Source: Micromonosporaceae bacterium (lineage in GTDB: Bacteria; Actinomycetota; Actinomycetes; Mycobacteriales; Micromonosporaceae). From it: DNA of 5,615 nt. The position numbers were made by a program, and so were the translations under genes. Below, piece by piece: positions 5,456 to 5,615 of this stretch (its first letter is position 1; every line of letters starts with the position of its first letter). The notes under the pieces were generated by a model. That model did not search any database. It had not been told where the DNA came from and saw nothing but the letters and a program-made list of their open reading frames with translations. The stretch is taken from NCBI GenBank assembly GCA_019690055.1, contig JADGGF010000312.1, forward strand, positions 1 through 5,615, read 5' to 3'.

Positions 5456-5468
5456 AGAACGCAGTTCT
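5456..5468. promoter_or_regulatory. AGAAC-GCA-GTTCT inverted repeat upstream of antitoxin
   Basis: This is a perfect 5-bp inverted repeat with a 3-nt centre, located 115-127 nt upstream of the chosen antitoxin start and between it and the tRNA. Type II antitoxins commonly bind palindromes near their own promoter, so an autoregulatory operator is possible. It is short, and no -10/-35 pair was recognised beside it. Confidence 0.2.
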
Positions 5469-5518
5469 CGAGTTGACCGGGCCGACAGTAAGGGAGCGAT
5501 CTTGATGAAATGCGACAG

Positions 5519-5594
5519 TGGTGGAGCCGAGGGGACTTGAACCCCTAACCCCCGCCTTGCAAAGGCGGTGCTCTGCCAGTTGAGCTACGACCCC
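5519..5594 (-). tRNA. tRNA-Ala (anticodon TGC), CCA encoded
   Basis: Read on the minus strand from 5594, the gene folds as a complete cloverleaf: acceptor GGGGTCG/CGGCTCC, D-arm GCTC...GAGC with the GG of the D-loop, anticodon stem CCGCC/GGCGG around loop TTTGCAA, variable region GGGTT, and T-arm AGGGG-TTCAAGT-CCCCT. The anticodon TGC (complement of 5559-5561) reads GCA/GCG-type alanine codons. The third acceptor pair is G3-U70, the universal alanine identity element, and the discriminator base is A73 (5522). CCA is encoded at 5519-5521. It is transcribed towards the antitoxin gene. Confidence 0.98.
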
Positions 5595-5615
5595 GATAGA
5601 CGGGTCAGCGAAGGT

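Noticed and set aside
5519..5594. tRNA-Ala as an integration (att) site for a mobile island
   Set aside because: The tRNA is intact, but I found no repeat of its 3' end elsewhere in the window and no integrase gene.

Overview
This window comes from a high-GC Gram-positive bacterium, most likely an actinomycete and perhaps a member of the Micromonosporaceae. That rests on strong G/C bias at third codon positions, GTG starts, candidate leaderless promoters (TANNNT placed 6-7 nt before a start codon) and gene families typical of actinobacteria. The genus is inference only.

Left end (1-560): a small membrane-protein gene preceded by a candidate leaderless -10 box. Its reading frame appears broken at about 142-147. 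About 290 bases without a convincing gene follow. Next, on the minus strand, comes a 344-residue HIRAN-domain protein with a second, degenerate HIRAN-like half and a Pro/Gly/Trp tail (561-1595). A 14-bp perfect palindrome lies just upstream of it. Between this gene and the next is a short minus-strand ORF (1634-1843) whose beginning looks like the N-terminus of a conflict-system adaptor (EACC1-like) and whose remainder looks non-coding.

Centre (1881-3263): a textbook divergent pair. An Lrp/AsnC-family regulator (minus) and a LysE-family exporter (plus) share a 70-bp promoter region, suggesting amino-acid-responsive control of amino-acid export. A roughly 240-bp convergent intergenic region with weak hairpins separates the exporter from a minus-strand gene resembling the SCO4402 family.

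Right half (3264-5615): the SCO4402-like gene and an unrecognised 136-residue acidic-tailed protein (3948-4358) diverge from a 321-bp intergenic region with inverted repeats. Then, all on the minus strand and read from right to left, come a tRNA-Ala(TGC) with encoded CCA, a small antitoxin-like protein, a RelE/ParE-like toxin gene disrupted by a frameshift in an (AC)3 repeat, and a VOC/glyoxalase-fold protein.

I see no complete new multi-gene system. The points most worth a second look are the two apparent frameshifts (toxin and left-end membrane protein), which could be real decay or assembly errors, the solo double-HIRAN protein with its palindrome, and the EACC1-like fragment beside it.
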